Positions 42,071-50,457 of a DNA stretch of 64,000 nucleotides are shown here, one piece after another (position 1 is the first letter of the stretch; each line of letters opens with the position of its first letter). The stretch spans positions 1 through 64,000 of the forward strand of contig DATJQV010000066.1 of the NCBI GenBank assembly GCA_035505375.1, read 5' to 3'. The stretch is from a bacterium. GTDB lineage: Bacteria > Hydrothermota > Tepidihabitantia > Tepidihabitantales > Tepidihabitantaceae. A program made the position numbers and the translations under genes. Under the pieces are notes generated by a model. It saw nothing but the letters and a program-made list of their open reading frames with translations. It searched no databases and had not been told where the DNA came from.

Positions 42071-43051
42071 GTGAAACCGGACAACAGTTGCAGCCATTCC
42101 ATCTCGGTCGAGGACATCGACCCCCTCGCCCTGCTCGGCCCGGCCGACGTCAATCTGACTACCCTCGGCAAGCACTACAAGACAGCGATTGTCGTGCGCG
42201 ACGGCCGGATCATGCTGCACGGCCCCAAGACCGAAGAAACCGAGCTGATGAGGCTGCTCGACCGGCTGCTCGCGCGCGTCCGGCAGGGCGAACCCCTGAG
42301 CCCGGAGCTCATCAACGCTGAGGTGGACCGGATCCGCCGCTGCCGCGAACCCGGCGCGGGCGATTCCGAGCCGGAAGTGCTCGCGATCAAGACTCCCCGG
42401 AAGGCGATATTCGCGAAGACGCGCAACCAGCGGAGCTACCTGCAGGCGATGCAGCGCCATGACATCATCCTCGCGGTCGGGCCGGCCGGAACGGGCAAGA
42501 CCTATCTCGCGGTCGCCGCGGCGCTTGAATCCCTCGTTTCGGGCCACTCGAGTCGCATTGTCCTCACCCGGCCCGCGGTGGAGGCCGGAGAGTCGCTCGG
42601 CTACCTGCCCGGCACTTTCAAGGAGAAAGTAGACCCCTACCTGCGTCCGCTCTACGATGCCCTGTTCGACATGATGCCGATGGAGCGGGTCCAGCGCCTG
42701 ATTGAGCAGGAAGTTATCGAGGTCGCACCGCTCGCGTTCATGCGGGGCCGGACTCTATCCGACGCCTACATTATTCTCGACGAGGCGCAGAACACCACCT
42801 CGACTCAGATGCGCATGTTCCTGACCCGGCTCGGCTGGAACTCGAAGGCCATCGTCACCGGTGACATCACCCAGATCGACCTTGCCGCTGAGCACAGGTC
42901 CGGCCTGATTGAGGCGGTCGAGCGGCTCGAAGGCGTCACCGGCATCAGCATCGTCCACCTGACCGACGCCGACGTGGTCCGGCCGCCGCTGGTCTCGCGC
43001 ATCATCCGCGCGTACGAGAACCGGAAGGCTACCGGCGCTGATGCGTCCTGA
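42071..43051 (+). CDS. PhoH-like ATPase
   Basis: A 326-aa protein: an N-terminal KH-like region (1-100) and the PhoH P-loop domain with ILAVGPAGTGKTYLAV near 135 (Walker A), RPAVEAGESLGYLPG, and YIILDEAQNTTSTQMRMFLTRLG (Walker B). The start is GTG at 42071, downstream of the predicted transcription start. It precedes ybeY with an 11-base overlap, a widespread bacterial pairing linked to rRNA processing and RNA quality control. Confidence 0.92.
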   Translation: MKPDNSCSHSISVEDIDPLALLGPADVNLTTLGKHYKTAIVVRDGRIMLHGPKTEETELMRLLDRLLARVRQGEPLSPELINAEVDRIRRCREPGAGDSEPEVLAIKTPRKAIFAKTRNQRSYLQAMQRHDIILAVGPAGTGKTYLAVAAALESLVSGHSSRIVLTRPAVEAGESLGYLPGTFKEKVDPYLRPLYDALFDMMPMERVQRLIEQEVIEVAPLAFMRGRTLSDAYIILDEAQNTTSTQMRMFLTRLGWNSKAIVTGDITQIDLAAEHRSGLIEAVERLEGVTGISIVHLTDADVVRPPLVSRIIRAYENRKATGADAS

Positions 43052-43433
43052 AATCTACGGGACGCAGGACAGCCGCCTGCGTGCCGATATCCGGCGTCTC
43101 TGCCGCCGGATTGACCGTGACCTCAAGCCGGAGCCCTCGGTCGTGAACGTTGTCTTCGTGACCGATCCACAAATACACGCGCTTAATCGCCGGTTCCTGA
43201 GACGCGACCGGCCGACGAACGTCATCTCATTCAACTCGCCTGAGTCGCATTTGCCGGGCGAACCCAGGCTTCTCGGCGAGGTCTACGTCTCGCGCGACCG
43301 GGCGCGGGCCCAGGCGCGCGAATACGGTGTCACCTACGCGTCGGAACTCCGCCGACTCGTGCTCCACGGGTTGCTGCATCTGCTCGGCCTGACCCACCGC
43401 GAGATGGAACCGTACTATAACAAATACCTTTGA
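43041..43433 (+). CDS. ybeY: YbeY, rRNA-maturation endoribonuclease
   Basis: A 130-aa metalloprotein with the zinc motif HGLLHLLGLTH and the upstream PTNVISFNSPE block. It matures 16S rRNA 3' ends and aids ribosome quality control. At 130 aa it is slightly short; the C-terminus stops soon after the motif. It overlaps phoH by 11 bases. Confidence 0.93.
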   Translation: MRPEIYGTQDSRLRADIRRLCRRIDRDLKPEPSVVNVVFVTDPQIHALNRRFLRRDRPTNVISFNSPESHLPGEPRLLGEVYVSRDRARAQAREYGVTYASELRRLVLHGLLHLLGLTHREMEPYYNKYL

Positions 43434-43443
43434 GGACAATGAC

Positions 43444-43513
43444 CAGTTTGCAGTTTGCAGGTCGCAGTGGGGTCAGGACATGACTGCCAACTGCCAACTG
43501 CAGACTGCAGACT
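43444..43513. repeat. Inverted heptamer element (empty form)
   Basis: Left arm CAGTTTG, CAGTTTG, CAGGTCG, CAGTGGG (43444-43471); right arm ACTGCCA, ACTGCCA, ACTGCAG, ACTGCAG (43483-43510). The arms are inverse to each other and can fold into a stem with a short loop. It lies between ybeY and the transporter gene. Confidence 0.8.
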
Positions 43514-43527
43514 CAATTGCCTAGTCC

Positions 43528-44763
43528 ATGCTCTGGCACCTGCTCGTCATTCTGGTCCTGCTCGTCCTGTCTGCCTTCTTCGCCGTCTCGGAGACCGCAC
43601 TCTTCTCCCTGACCCCGGGCAGGCGCGAGGAGCTGAGGAATAGCCGCCCCAAGGCGGCACGACGGATTGACGCGCTGCTATCCGACACGGGCCGCCTGCT
43701 TGGCACTCTGCTGCTTGGGAACCTCGTCGTCAACACCGCCGCCTCCAGCATCTTCACCCTGATGCTGCTGGGGCTGTCCCGCCGCCACGGCATGAATGAG
43801 GCGCTGCTGCTCGGCGTCGGCGGAATCGTCCTGACTTTGGTGCTGCTCATGTTCTGCGAAGTTACACCCAAGGTGGTGACCAGCAGAAGCCCGGAGCGGT
43901 TTGCGCCACTTGTCACCGGTCCGATCGAAGTAGCCAGATTGCTCTTGTGGCCCTTTACGGCGTTGTTGATGATGGTGAGCCGGCGACTGACTCCGCGTCG
44001 GCGCGAACCGGAGACGCTCACCGACGATGAACTCCATACGATGATCGACATCGGCAGGCAGCGCGGCGTCCTGCTCGGTTCCGAGGAGGACATCCTCGCC
44101 AACCTCGTCGGTCTCGAGAGGCGCACTGTCTCCGAAGTGATGACCCCGCGGATTGACATCGTCGCCATTCCCGAGGGTATGACCATCCGTGAGGCAATCG
44201 TCGTCTGCCGCAACGCAGGCTTCTCCCGGGTTCCGGTCTACAGCGACACCATCGACCACATCAGCGGCACGGCGTACGCCAAGGATCTGCTGAGCGCCGC
44301 CGACCCCGGCGCACCGGTCTGTTCCCGGTGCCGCCCGGCCTACTTTGTGCCTGAGGTCAAGCGGCTGCCCTCGCTGCTCGACGAACTGAGGCGCCGAGGT
44401 TCGCACATCGCGGTCGTGGTCGACGAGTTCGGCCAGACGTCGGGGCTGGTTACGCTCGAAGACCTGCTCGAAGCCGTTTTCGGAGAGATCGTCGACGAGC
44501 ACGACGTGGCCGAGGAGTTGCCTTACTCCAAGCTGGACGAGCACAGCTACCTGGTGGATGGTGAGATCGACCTTGCGACCCTCAACCGGCTCTTCCGACG
44601 TGCGTTCACCGGGCTCGGGCACGAGAGGTTGTCGGGTTTCATACAGGACAGGCTCGGCCGGCTCCCTCGCGAGGGCGACGTCATCGCCCATCGTTCCCTC
44701 GAGATAATCGTGAAGGAGACCGACGGCCCGAAGCTGGAGAAAGTTCTGATAAAGAGGAAATGA
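43528..44763 (+). CDS. DUF21/CBS/CorC_HlyC-domain membrane protein, first copy
   Basis: A 411-aa CNNM/HlyC-CorC-type protein. A DUF21 membrane domain of three to four helices (1-170; FFAVSETALFSL at 19-30) is followed by a CBS pair near 205-330 (VMTPRIDIVAI, VPVYSDTIDHISG, VVVDEFGQTSGLVTLEDLLEAVFGEIVDE). A CorC_HlyC domain near 345-411 closes it (YLVDGEIDLATLNRLF). Homologues take part in Mg2+ or cobalt efflux or homeostasis. The next gene is a second, shorter copy. Confidence 0.9.
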   Translation: MLWHLLVILVLLVLSAFFAVSETALFSLTPGRREELRNSRPKAARRIDALLSDTGRLLGTLLLGNLVVNTAASSIFTLMLLGLSRRHGMNEALLLGVGGIVLTLVLLMFCEVTPKVVTSRSPERFAPLVTGPIEVARLLLWPFTALLMMVSRRLTPRRREPETLTDDELHTMIDIGRQRGVLLGSEEDILANLVGLERRTVSEVMTPRIDIVAIPEGMTIREAIVVCRNAGFSRVPVYSDTIDHISGTAYAKDLLSAADPGAPVCSRCRPAYFVPEVKRLPSLLDELRRRGSHIAVVVDEFGQTSGLVTLEDLLEAVFGEIVDEHDVAEELPYSKLDEHSYLVDGEIDLATLNRLFRRAFTGLGHERLSGFIQDRLGRLPREGDVIAHRSLEIIVKETDGPKLEKVLIKRK

Positions 44764-44857
44764 CCAATCCCCAATTTCTAATGCCGGACGAATGTCCAAC
44801 TCAGGAGAATAGCTCTGCATTCGTTAGGAATTGGCAATTGGGAATTGGGAATTGCGC
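44764..44857. repeat. Inverted heptamer element, copy E2
   Basis: Left arm CCAATCC, CCAATTT, CTAATGC, CGGACGA; right arm TTAGGAA, TTGGCAA, TTGGGAA, TTGGGAA, inverse to it. The core (TCCAACTCAGGAGAATAGCT) is similar to that of the copy at 45823-45912. It starts right at the stop codon of the first transporter gene and ends just before the ATG at 44863. Confidence 0.85.
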
Positions 44858-44862
44858 CTGAC

Positions 44863-45804
44863 ATGGAACTTCTTTTCGGGTTCGTCCTGATTCTCGCCAC
44901 CGGCTTCTTCGCCGGGTCGGAAACTGCCGTCTACCGCGCCAACTGGATTCGGCTGACCAACTGGGCAAGCCACAACCTTCCGGGCGCGAAGTCCGCACTT
45001 CAGTTCCTGGACCGGCGCGAGTCGACCGTGGTCGTGACTTTGGTCGGCACCAGTTTCTGCGTCGTCTTCGCTACCGAGCTCTTCTCGCACTTCTTCGAGA
45101 GACAGTTCGGTCCGGCATCGGCCACCGCGGCTGTTGTCATTGTCGTCGTCCTCACCATCATCATCGGCGATTACGTACCCAAGGCAGTGGCCCAGGCGTT
45201 CCCCGACCGTTGGCTGCAGCGGGCCGTACTGCCTCTGTCGGTCAGCCGTCTGGTATTCGCGCCCGCCGTCCTGGTCCTCTCCGGGATCGCCCGCCTGCTC
45301 GCCGCACCCGTCGCCGGTACCGGCCAGCGATTTCCGCTCACGCGTCAGGACTTCCTGGCAGCCATGCAGAGGCGAGACACCGAGTCCGGTTCGCCCCGAA
45401 CGGTGACGAACATCGTGTCACGGCTCTTTCGGTTCTCGGCCATGAAGGTCGCCGAGGTCCGCATCCCGCTCGGGCAAGTGAAAGCCGTGCCCCACACCGC
45501 CGGTCTGAACGAGGTGCTGGCGGTCATCAGTCAGTTCGGCTACTCGCGCATCCCGGTCTACCAGGGCGACCTTGCCAACATCACCGGCGTCATCGTCGCC
45601 AAGGACCTGCTCTCGGCTCCGGCCTGGCGCGTCCGGAAGATACCGCGGGTCAACGAGACCGACCGCGCCATGGAGGTCCTGCGCATGATGCAGCGCCGCG
45701 GCGAGCACCTCGCGGCCGTCGAGAGCGTAGACCATCAGGTCACCGGCATCGTGTCGCTCGAGGACTTGATCGAAGAGCTCGTGGGCGAAATCCGCTCCGA
45801 ATGA
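44863..45804 (+). CDS. DUF21/CBS-domain membrane protein, second copy
   Basis: A 313-aa relative of the preceding gene: DUF21 domain (FAGSETAVYRANWIRL near 20, GDYVPKAVAQAFPD) and a CBS pair (IPVYQGDLANITGVIVAKDLL ... VTGIVSLEDLIEELVGEI). The CorC_HlyC domain is missing, so the protein stops right after the CBS pair. ATG at 44863 preferred; a TTG upstream lies in the repeat element. Confidence 0.88.
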   Translation: MELLFGFVLILATGFFAGSETAVYRANWIRLTNWASHNLPGAKSALQFLDRRESTVVVTLVGTSFCVVFATELFSHFFERQFGPASATAAVVIVVVLTIIIGDYVPKAVAQAFPDRWLQRAVLPLSVSRLVFAPAVLVLSGIARLLAAPVAGTGQRFPLTRQDFLAAMQRRDTESGSPRTVTNIVSRLFRFSAMKVAEVRIPLGQVKAVPHTAGLNEVLAVISQFGYSRIPVYQGDLANITGVIVAKDLLSAPAWRVRKIPRVNETDRAMEVLRMMQRRGEHLAAVESVDHQVTGIVSLEDLIEELVGEIRSE

Positions 45805-45822
45805 TGACGGCGGAGAGAATGA

Positions 45823-45912
45823 CCAATCCCCAGTTTCCAATGCCCAACGAGTTTTCAATTCACAAGAACAGCTCCGCCTTCGCTGGGAATTGGCAATTGG
45901 GACTTGGTAATT
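45823..45912. repeat. Inverted heptamer element, copy E3
   Basis: Left arm CCAATCC, CCAGTTT, CCAATGC, CCAACGA; right arm CTGGGAA, TTGGCAA, TTGGGAC, TTGGTAA. It shares arms, core and context with the element at 44764-44857: each lies directly after a transporter gene and before the next gene. Confidence 0.85.
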
Positions 45913-45927
45913 ACGATTCTGAGCGCC

Positions 45928-46860
45928 GTGCGTAGAATCGTCAGGTCCGAGGCCGTCTGTCTCAGCGTCAAGGACTACCACGAGTCGTCCAAGCTCTTGA
46001 TGTTCTTCACGCTTGAATACGGGAAGGTAAGCTGCCTGGCCAAAGGCGCGCGCCGGCTCAGGAGCAAGTTCGGCGCTGCGCTCGATCTCTTCGCTCAGTC
46101 CCGCATCATATACTACATGCGCGAGAACCGCACGCTCTTCACGCTCTCCGACGCCGAGCTTGTCCATTCCTTCAGCTGCTCTCAACTCCCCACTCCCGAC
46201 TCCCTGTCCCGCTTCCTCGCCGCCGAACAGATGACCGAATTCGTTCTCCGGGTCACGCAGCCCAACGACCCGAGCCCACATCTCTACCGGCTTCTTCTCA
46301 GCTACCTCTCAACCCTTGAGTCGCTCCCGCCGTATTCCTCAACTCCCGACTCTCGACTCTCGACTCCCTGTTCTGCTCTTGTCTGCTCCTTCCTGCTCAA
46401 GGCCGCGAGCTTTCTTGGGTTTCGGCCCGAACTCCGTCGCTGCCTCATCTGCCAGCGTCCCATCGAGAGCCAGCGCCCGGCCTACTTCGACCCCGGACGC
46501 GGCGGCATCGTCTGCCCGCGCTGCGCCGGTGAGAACCCGCGGGGGACAAGGCTCGATCCTGCCGGCCTCGACGCCATCGCCTTCCTGCTCTACACCCCTG
46601 CCGCCGAGATCGCGCACGTCTTCTCGTCTGGTCCGGAGCCGACAACCGGAGACAACCGCCAAGAACGCCAAGGCCGCCAGGATTCCGATCCGGAGAATCT
46701 CCAATCTCCGCCTCCCGTCTCCTCATCCGCTAATCCACAATCTACAATCTACAATCTGCAATCTCCTCTCGACCTCGTCCTCGGTTTCCTTGGCCACCAC
46801 TTCGACCCGCTCGTGCTCAACTCCTTCCGCTGGCACGCGGGCCTCGAGCGCAAAGTTTAG
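45928..46860 (+). CDS. recO: RecO, recombination mediator with repeat-encoded insertions
   Basis: A RecO protein of 310 aa if it starts at GTG 45928 (a TTG at 45904 lies in the repeat element). The N-terminal OB fold (EAVCLSVKDYHESSKLLMFFT, KGARRLRSKFG) and the C-terminal helical/zinc part (RRCLICQRPI, CPRCAG) are visible. RecO loads RecA by annealing to SSB-coated DNA. Three stretches are repeat-encoded insertions: SQLPTPDSLS (46184-46211), SSTPDSRLSTP (46340-46367) and a 40-residue stretch containing NPQSTIYNLQSP (46737-46764 and before). The last also holds a NAKAAR-type repeat in another frame. The insertions lie in loops and the frame is kept. Confidence 0.85.
   Translation: MRRIVRSEAVCLSVKDYHESSKLLMFFTLEYGKVSCLAKGARRLRSKFGAALDLFAQSRIIYYMRENRTLFTLSDAELVHSFSCSQLPTPDSLSRFLAAEQMTEFVLRVTQPNDPSPHLYRLLLSYLSTLESLPPYSSTPDSRLSTPCSALVCSFLLKAASFLGFRPELRRCLICQRPIESQRPAYFDPGRGGIVCPRCAGENPRGTRLDPAGLDAIAFLLYTPAAEIAHVFSSGPEPTTGDNRQERQGRQDSDPENLQSPPPVSSSANPQSTIYNLQSPLDLVLGFLGHHFDPLVLNSFRWHAGLERKV
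46184..46211. repeat. Heptanucleotide repeat in recO (a)
   Basis: Units AACTCCC, CACTCCC, GACTCCC, TGTCCCG in frame. Confidence 0.8.
46340..46367. repeat. Heptanucleotide repeat in recO (b)
   Basis: Units CAACTCC, CGACTCT, CGACTCT, CGACTCC in frame. Confidence 0.85.
46737..46764. repeat. Heptanucleotide repeat in recO (c)
   Basis: Units ACAATCT, ACAATCT, ACAATCT, GCAATCT in frame; a looser GAATCTCC/CAATCTCC run precedes it from 46695. Confidence 0.85.
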
Positions 46861-46920
46861 CCGGCCAGCAACCCGTTATCCGCTACGCAACCTGTCGATT
46901 TCTTGGTCCTTCTGTCCGGG

Positions 46921-47268
46921 CGCAACGTTCGGACTGACTCGGCGAGCAACTCGGGAAGCAATTCTCCGGGCAGTCCGGAGAACAACGGCCGGAGCTACCT
47001 CGGGACCAACCCGGACAGGAACCCGCGGAGTTAGTCGGGCCGCAACGCTCCGACCAACCCGGAGAGGAACGGGTGGAGCAACGGGTAGACTAACCGGGAA
47101 AGCTAACCGGAGAGCAACCGGTGCGGCAACCGGGCAAGTTGCGGAGGGAGTTCCTCGGGGAATTGCGTGGGATGCAACCCCCGGGACAAGGGAGAGGGCA
47201 ACGGATCGGACAACCTCGCAGATGACTCGGTAGGCAATCCCCCGGACGAGGGAGGGGACTTTCGGGAA
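46921..47268. repeat. 12-base-period degenerate array 2, about 29 units
   Basis: From 46921 to about 47268 the sequence is 28-29 successive 12-base units with no indel, consensus AGCAACCCGGGN (for example AGCAACTCGGGA, ACCAACCCGGAC, AGCAACCGGTGC, GGCAACCGGGCA). Rotated to GAGCAACCCGGG it matches the consensus of array 1 (AAGTCACTCGGY) at 7 positions and by transition at several others. It occupies most of the recO-transposase gap. No convincing gene overlaps it. Both arrays have the same apparent length of 348 bases. Confidence 0.85.
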
Positions 47269-47401
47269 GGCGGCCTAGCGCTCGATTATTCAAGTGGTTA
47301 GACTGGTTTCTGGTCCCGCGGGCATGTATCCAAAGACTAAACTCTCATCCCCCGCCCACATGCACTTTGGGGGATTTCGGGGACACAATACTTAATTACA
47401 C

Positions 47402-47430
47402 TTGACTTTGGAGAGGGTGACGTGTAAGCT
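47402..47430 (+). promoter_or_regulatory. Leaderless promoter of the transposase
   Basis: TTGACT (47402-47407), a 17-base spacer and TAAGCT (47425-47430), then 5 bases to the ATG at 47436. No ribosome-binding site. Confidence 0.55.
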
Positions 47431-47435
47431 CGGGC

Positions 47436-48101
47436 ATGGCGAGAATAGCGCGAGTGGTTGCGGCGCAGGTGCCGCATCATGTTGTCCAGCGTGGGAACCG
47501 GCGCCAGCCGGTCTTCTTCAGCACAGCCGACTACAAGGCGTATGTACGAATGATGGCCGCATGGTGCGGGCAGGAGAAAGTCGAGATCTGGGCGTACTGC
47601 CTGATGCCCAACCATGTGCACCTCGTAGCAGTACCCGATACCGAACAGGGTCTTGCCCGGGCGATCGGCGAGGCCCACCGTCGGTACACAGTCCGAGTAA
47701 ATCAGCGTGAGAACTGGCGCGGTTACCTCTGGCAGGGACGCTTCTCATCATACCCGCTCGATGAGCAGTACCTGCTGGCAGCGGTCCGCTACGTAGAACT
47801 GAATCCGGTGCGGGCCGGTCTGGTCGAGCGGCCATGGCAGTATCCCTGGTCCAGCGCGGCGGCTCATGCACGCGGTCGTGACGATACACTAGTGAAGGTG
47901 AAGCCGATGCTGAACCGGGTAGAGGACTGGCGCGAGTATCTCACGGGCGAGCAGGACAGCACCGACCTGGAACTCATTCGCCGTCACACGCGCAACGGTC
48001 GTCCCCTGGGGAACAGCGACTTCGTCGAATCGCTCGAAGCCAGGACTGGCCGAACGCTGGCTCCACTCAGGCGCGGACCCAAGCCGCGGCAACGGACTTG
48101 A
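47436..48101 (+). CDS. REP-associated tyrosine transposase (Y1/HUH)
   Basis: A 221-aa Y1 transposase. The HUH metal site is His60-x-His62 (LMPNHVHLVAVP), the catalytic tyrosine probably Tyr84 (AHRRYTVRVN), with the family WQGRFSSYPLDEQYLLAAVRYV block at 115-135 and the conserved ELNPVRAGLV. It nicks single-stranded DNA at hairpin ends and can mobilise REP-like sequences. The C-terminal tail is basic (RRGPKPRQRT). It is intact and lies between the 12-base array and a broken gene. Confidence 0.93.
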   Translation: MARIARVVAAQVPHHVVQRGNRRQPVFFSTADYKAYVRMMAAWCGQEKVEIWAYCLMPNHVHLVAVPDTEQGLARAIGEAHRRYTVRVNQRENWRGYLWQGRFSSYPLDEQYLLAAVRYVELNPVRAGLVERPWQYPWSSAAAHARGRDDTLVKVKPMLNRVEDWREYLTGEQDSTDLELIRRHTRNGRPLGNSDFVESLEARTGRTLAPLRRGPKPRQRT

Positions 48102-48150
48102 GATAAGTATTGTGTCCCCGAAATAGGAGGTGTGGTCTCGGATGCCGCGG

Positions 48151-50454
48151 CTACGGCTTTAGCACATACCCGGCGTTGTCGTCGGTCCCGAGTTCGACGT
48201 AGATCTGGGCCGGATTCACCTTGACCGTAAGGAGGACTGACGACGGTTGAGCGATGCCGAGATTGAACTTGAATGTGACCTGCTGGTTCACCCCAATCGA
48301 GTCGGTGCAGACCTGCTGGGTCAGGGAATCTCCGTTTGCACACAACACAGCCCACGTCGGGTACGGCTGATTTCCCGGTGACTGGCGAGGCGTTGCCCGG
48401 TTGCCACGATTCGTGACCCACGCCAACACGGTGTTCGGTGCCTGCAGAATGTACTTGACGCTATCCACCACCAAGTCGGGCCGCGACGGATTGCTCTTCT
48501 CGGCGATGAAAATCGGCCGAGTCCCAAGGTTCTCCCGCAGCCAGCCGTCAGCATCTGCGTAGCTCGAATTCGGCGAAGAGTGATCGCCATAGTCCAGAGC
48601 GACCGCAAACGTCGTGTCCGACCGTGCCGGGAGCGTGACAGAGATCGGCGGGGCCGTGACCTTGTTGCTCCAGCACACCCACGTCTTCTTGGAGGTGGCC
48701 GGGTCCTCGAACTCATACATCCGCGAGCGCGCGTCGATTGCCGTGTCGCCAGTCAACACCCGTCCGTTGAGCCGCTTGCCGGTGAGTCTCTCCGCGGTCT
48801 GCTTGAAGGCCCAAAGCGGCACATTCGGGCAGTTCCCGTGGGCCCACACAAGCCCCTCGTGTTCAAGCATGTCCGCCGCCCGGAGCTTCCACCAGTAGTT
48901 CCGGTCGAAGCAACCTCCGGGCAGTCCCTTCATGCCCTCCGCCGTCGTGAATGTCTCGCAGCAGTAGTCTGCCTCCTGTTCCGGCGTCGAGACGGTAGAG
49001 TCGATCCACGATGAATCCCACCAGCAGCTCCCCGGCATACTGTGCTCGGTGTTCCATAACTCGCCATAGTCCCCATACTGGCGCATGATGCTGCGTAACG
49101 TCTCAGCGTGTGCCTCCAGCGACCGAGGCTCAAACGGCCAGCACTTCGGAGGACTCGGTGGTAAGGTCTCCTGGTAGGGATGCGCCGAGATTGCATCCCA
49201 GAAAGGTGGCTTCCCATTGACCAGACCATAGAACTCTCGCAGCCAATCCCTCCCGGCGTAGATCGGCCCGCGGGAGTCAAATCGGCCCGAGGTATCATTC
49301 ACCCAGTTTACCGAGTTCACGGCAATCCGGTCGGCCTCATGCCCTTGGATGGCATGAACCGCGGAGTCCACCACCATGGCGTAGCGGACGTAGAGTGCAC
49401 ACATGTCGTGAAGTCCCGGCCCCACGTGCGGGGCGGAATCGCCGGTGTAGTAGAAATTCGGGTGTACCCACCAGCTTGCGCCGGGGTCGACCGAGTCCTC
49501 GCTATTGACTTCGTTTCCTACCTCCCAGTCGTGAATCGCGTAGCGACAGCTATCACAATGAGCGATGAGATGTCTCAGGTAGCGCACCAGATAGTTGTTG
49601 GTGTCGGCGGCCGAGTATTCCAACCTACGGGGTGGGGACCGATAGCACCACGTCGTCCCGTGTGTAGTATCATTGACTTGGAACCGCGAACTCGCCCAGT
49701 CGGGCACCTGCGTTAGCAGCCCCAGGATTCGGCACCCTGCGGCACTGTCCAAGAAACGCAGCGATGAGTCGAGATTCGTGTAACTCCAGCTATCGAGTCC
49801 ACCGAACTGGATCTCGTGCCAGTCGACGTCGAGCCGCACCGTCCGTACATGAGCACTACTCGTCAACTCAGCAAACTCCGCTGGGTCAAAGCCATCTTTT
49901 GGCAACCCCCACCACGAAACCTCACACGCCCCGAAGTCCAACGAGTCAATCGTATCATGCAGACCCTCCACGCGCAGCGCGATGTCGGCAGTATCGGGTA
50001 GCGACGGACTGCTGCCCGTCACAACAGCGTTGCCGAAGTGGTACGGGTTCCTCGGGTCGTATCCGAACGAGATCGCCGCGCCTGTCGTCGGCCGCGTGAC
50101 TTTGATGAGATAGGTTCGTCCGCGAACCGGCTTGTATTATGGGTCAGGAACGAGTGGTACGTTCATCCAGTACCAGCATTGCGTTGCGTGCGCGCCCTCG
50201 AAGTGTGCGATCCGGTGACTCGTTACCGAATCCTCTATCCTTATGTTGAACCTCGAAGTATCAATCGTGTCCCCGACCCAGAAGCTGACTTGAGTAATGC
50301 TGTCCAGCGTGTTGCGTACATATTGGGAGACGCCATGCGAGAGGTCGCCCGATACCGTCCCGATGTTGTCCGAGTACGGAACTACGTCATAACTCTTGGC
50401 CAGCGGCCACATCACCCCGGCCAGAACTAGCAGCAAGAACGCTGCTCTCCTCAT
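48151..50454 (-). pseudogene. Secreted glycoside-hydrolase-like gene broken by an in-frame TAA
   Basis: One frame runs from an ATG at 50454 (AAGGAGGTAACGT upstream; signal peptide MRRAAFLLLVLAGVMWPL) to 48151, interrupted only by TAA at 50137-50139. Codons on both sides form one beta-sandwich domain (CWYWMNVPLVPDP, stop, YKPVRGRTYLIKVTRP, ISFGYDPRNPYHFGNAV). A TIM-barrel follows with WEVGNEVN near 280 and LWNTEHS near 440. These match the acid/base and nucleophile pair of clan GH-A/GH39-type enzymes. The C-terminus has a CARDB-like segment. TAA is the normal stop of the next gene, so recoding is unlikely; a nonsense mutation or a sequence error is. A GTG at 50022 could restart only a signal-less product. 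Confidence 0.7.
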
Positions 50455-50457
50455 ACG

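Larger units (their letters stand above)
47374..48124 (+). mobile_element. Y1 (REP-type) transposon with perfect 21-bp inverted ends
   Basis: The 21 bases at 47374-47394 (starting ATTTCGGGGACACAATAC) recur as exact reverse complement at 48104-48124. They enclose a single Y1-transposase gene with its own promoter. Total 751 bp. The right end abuts the 3' end of the broken glycoside-hydrolase gene. Single-gene, inverted-end structure fits a REP-associated tyrosine transposase element. Confidence 0.85.

Noticed and set aside
50137-50139. Alternative genetic code reading TAA as sense
   Set aside because: The gene at 50458-52722 ends in TAA directly before another gene's ribosome-binding site, so TAA works as a stop here.
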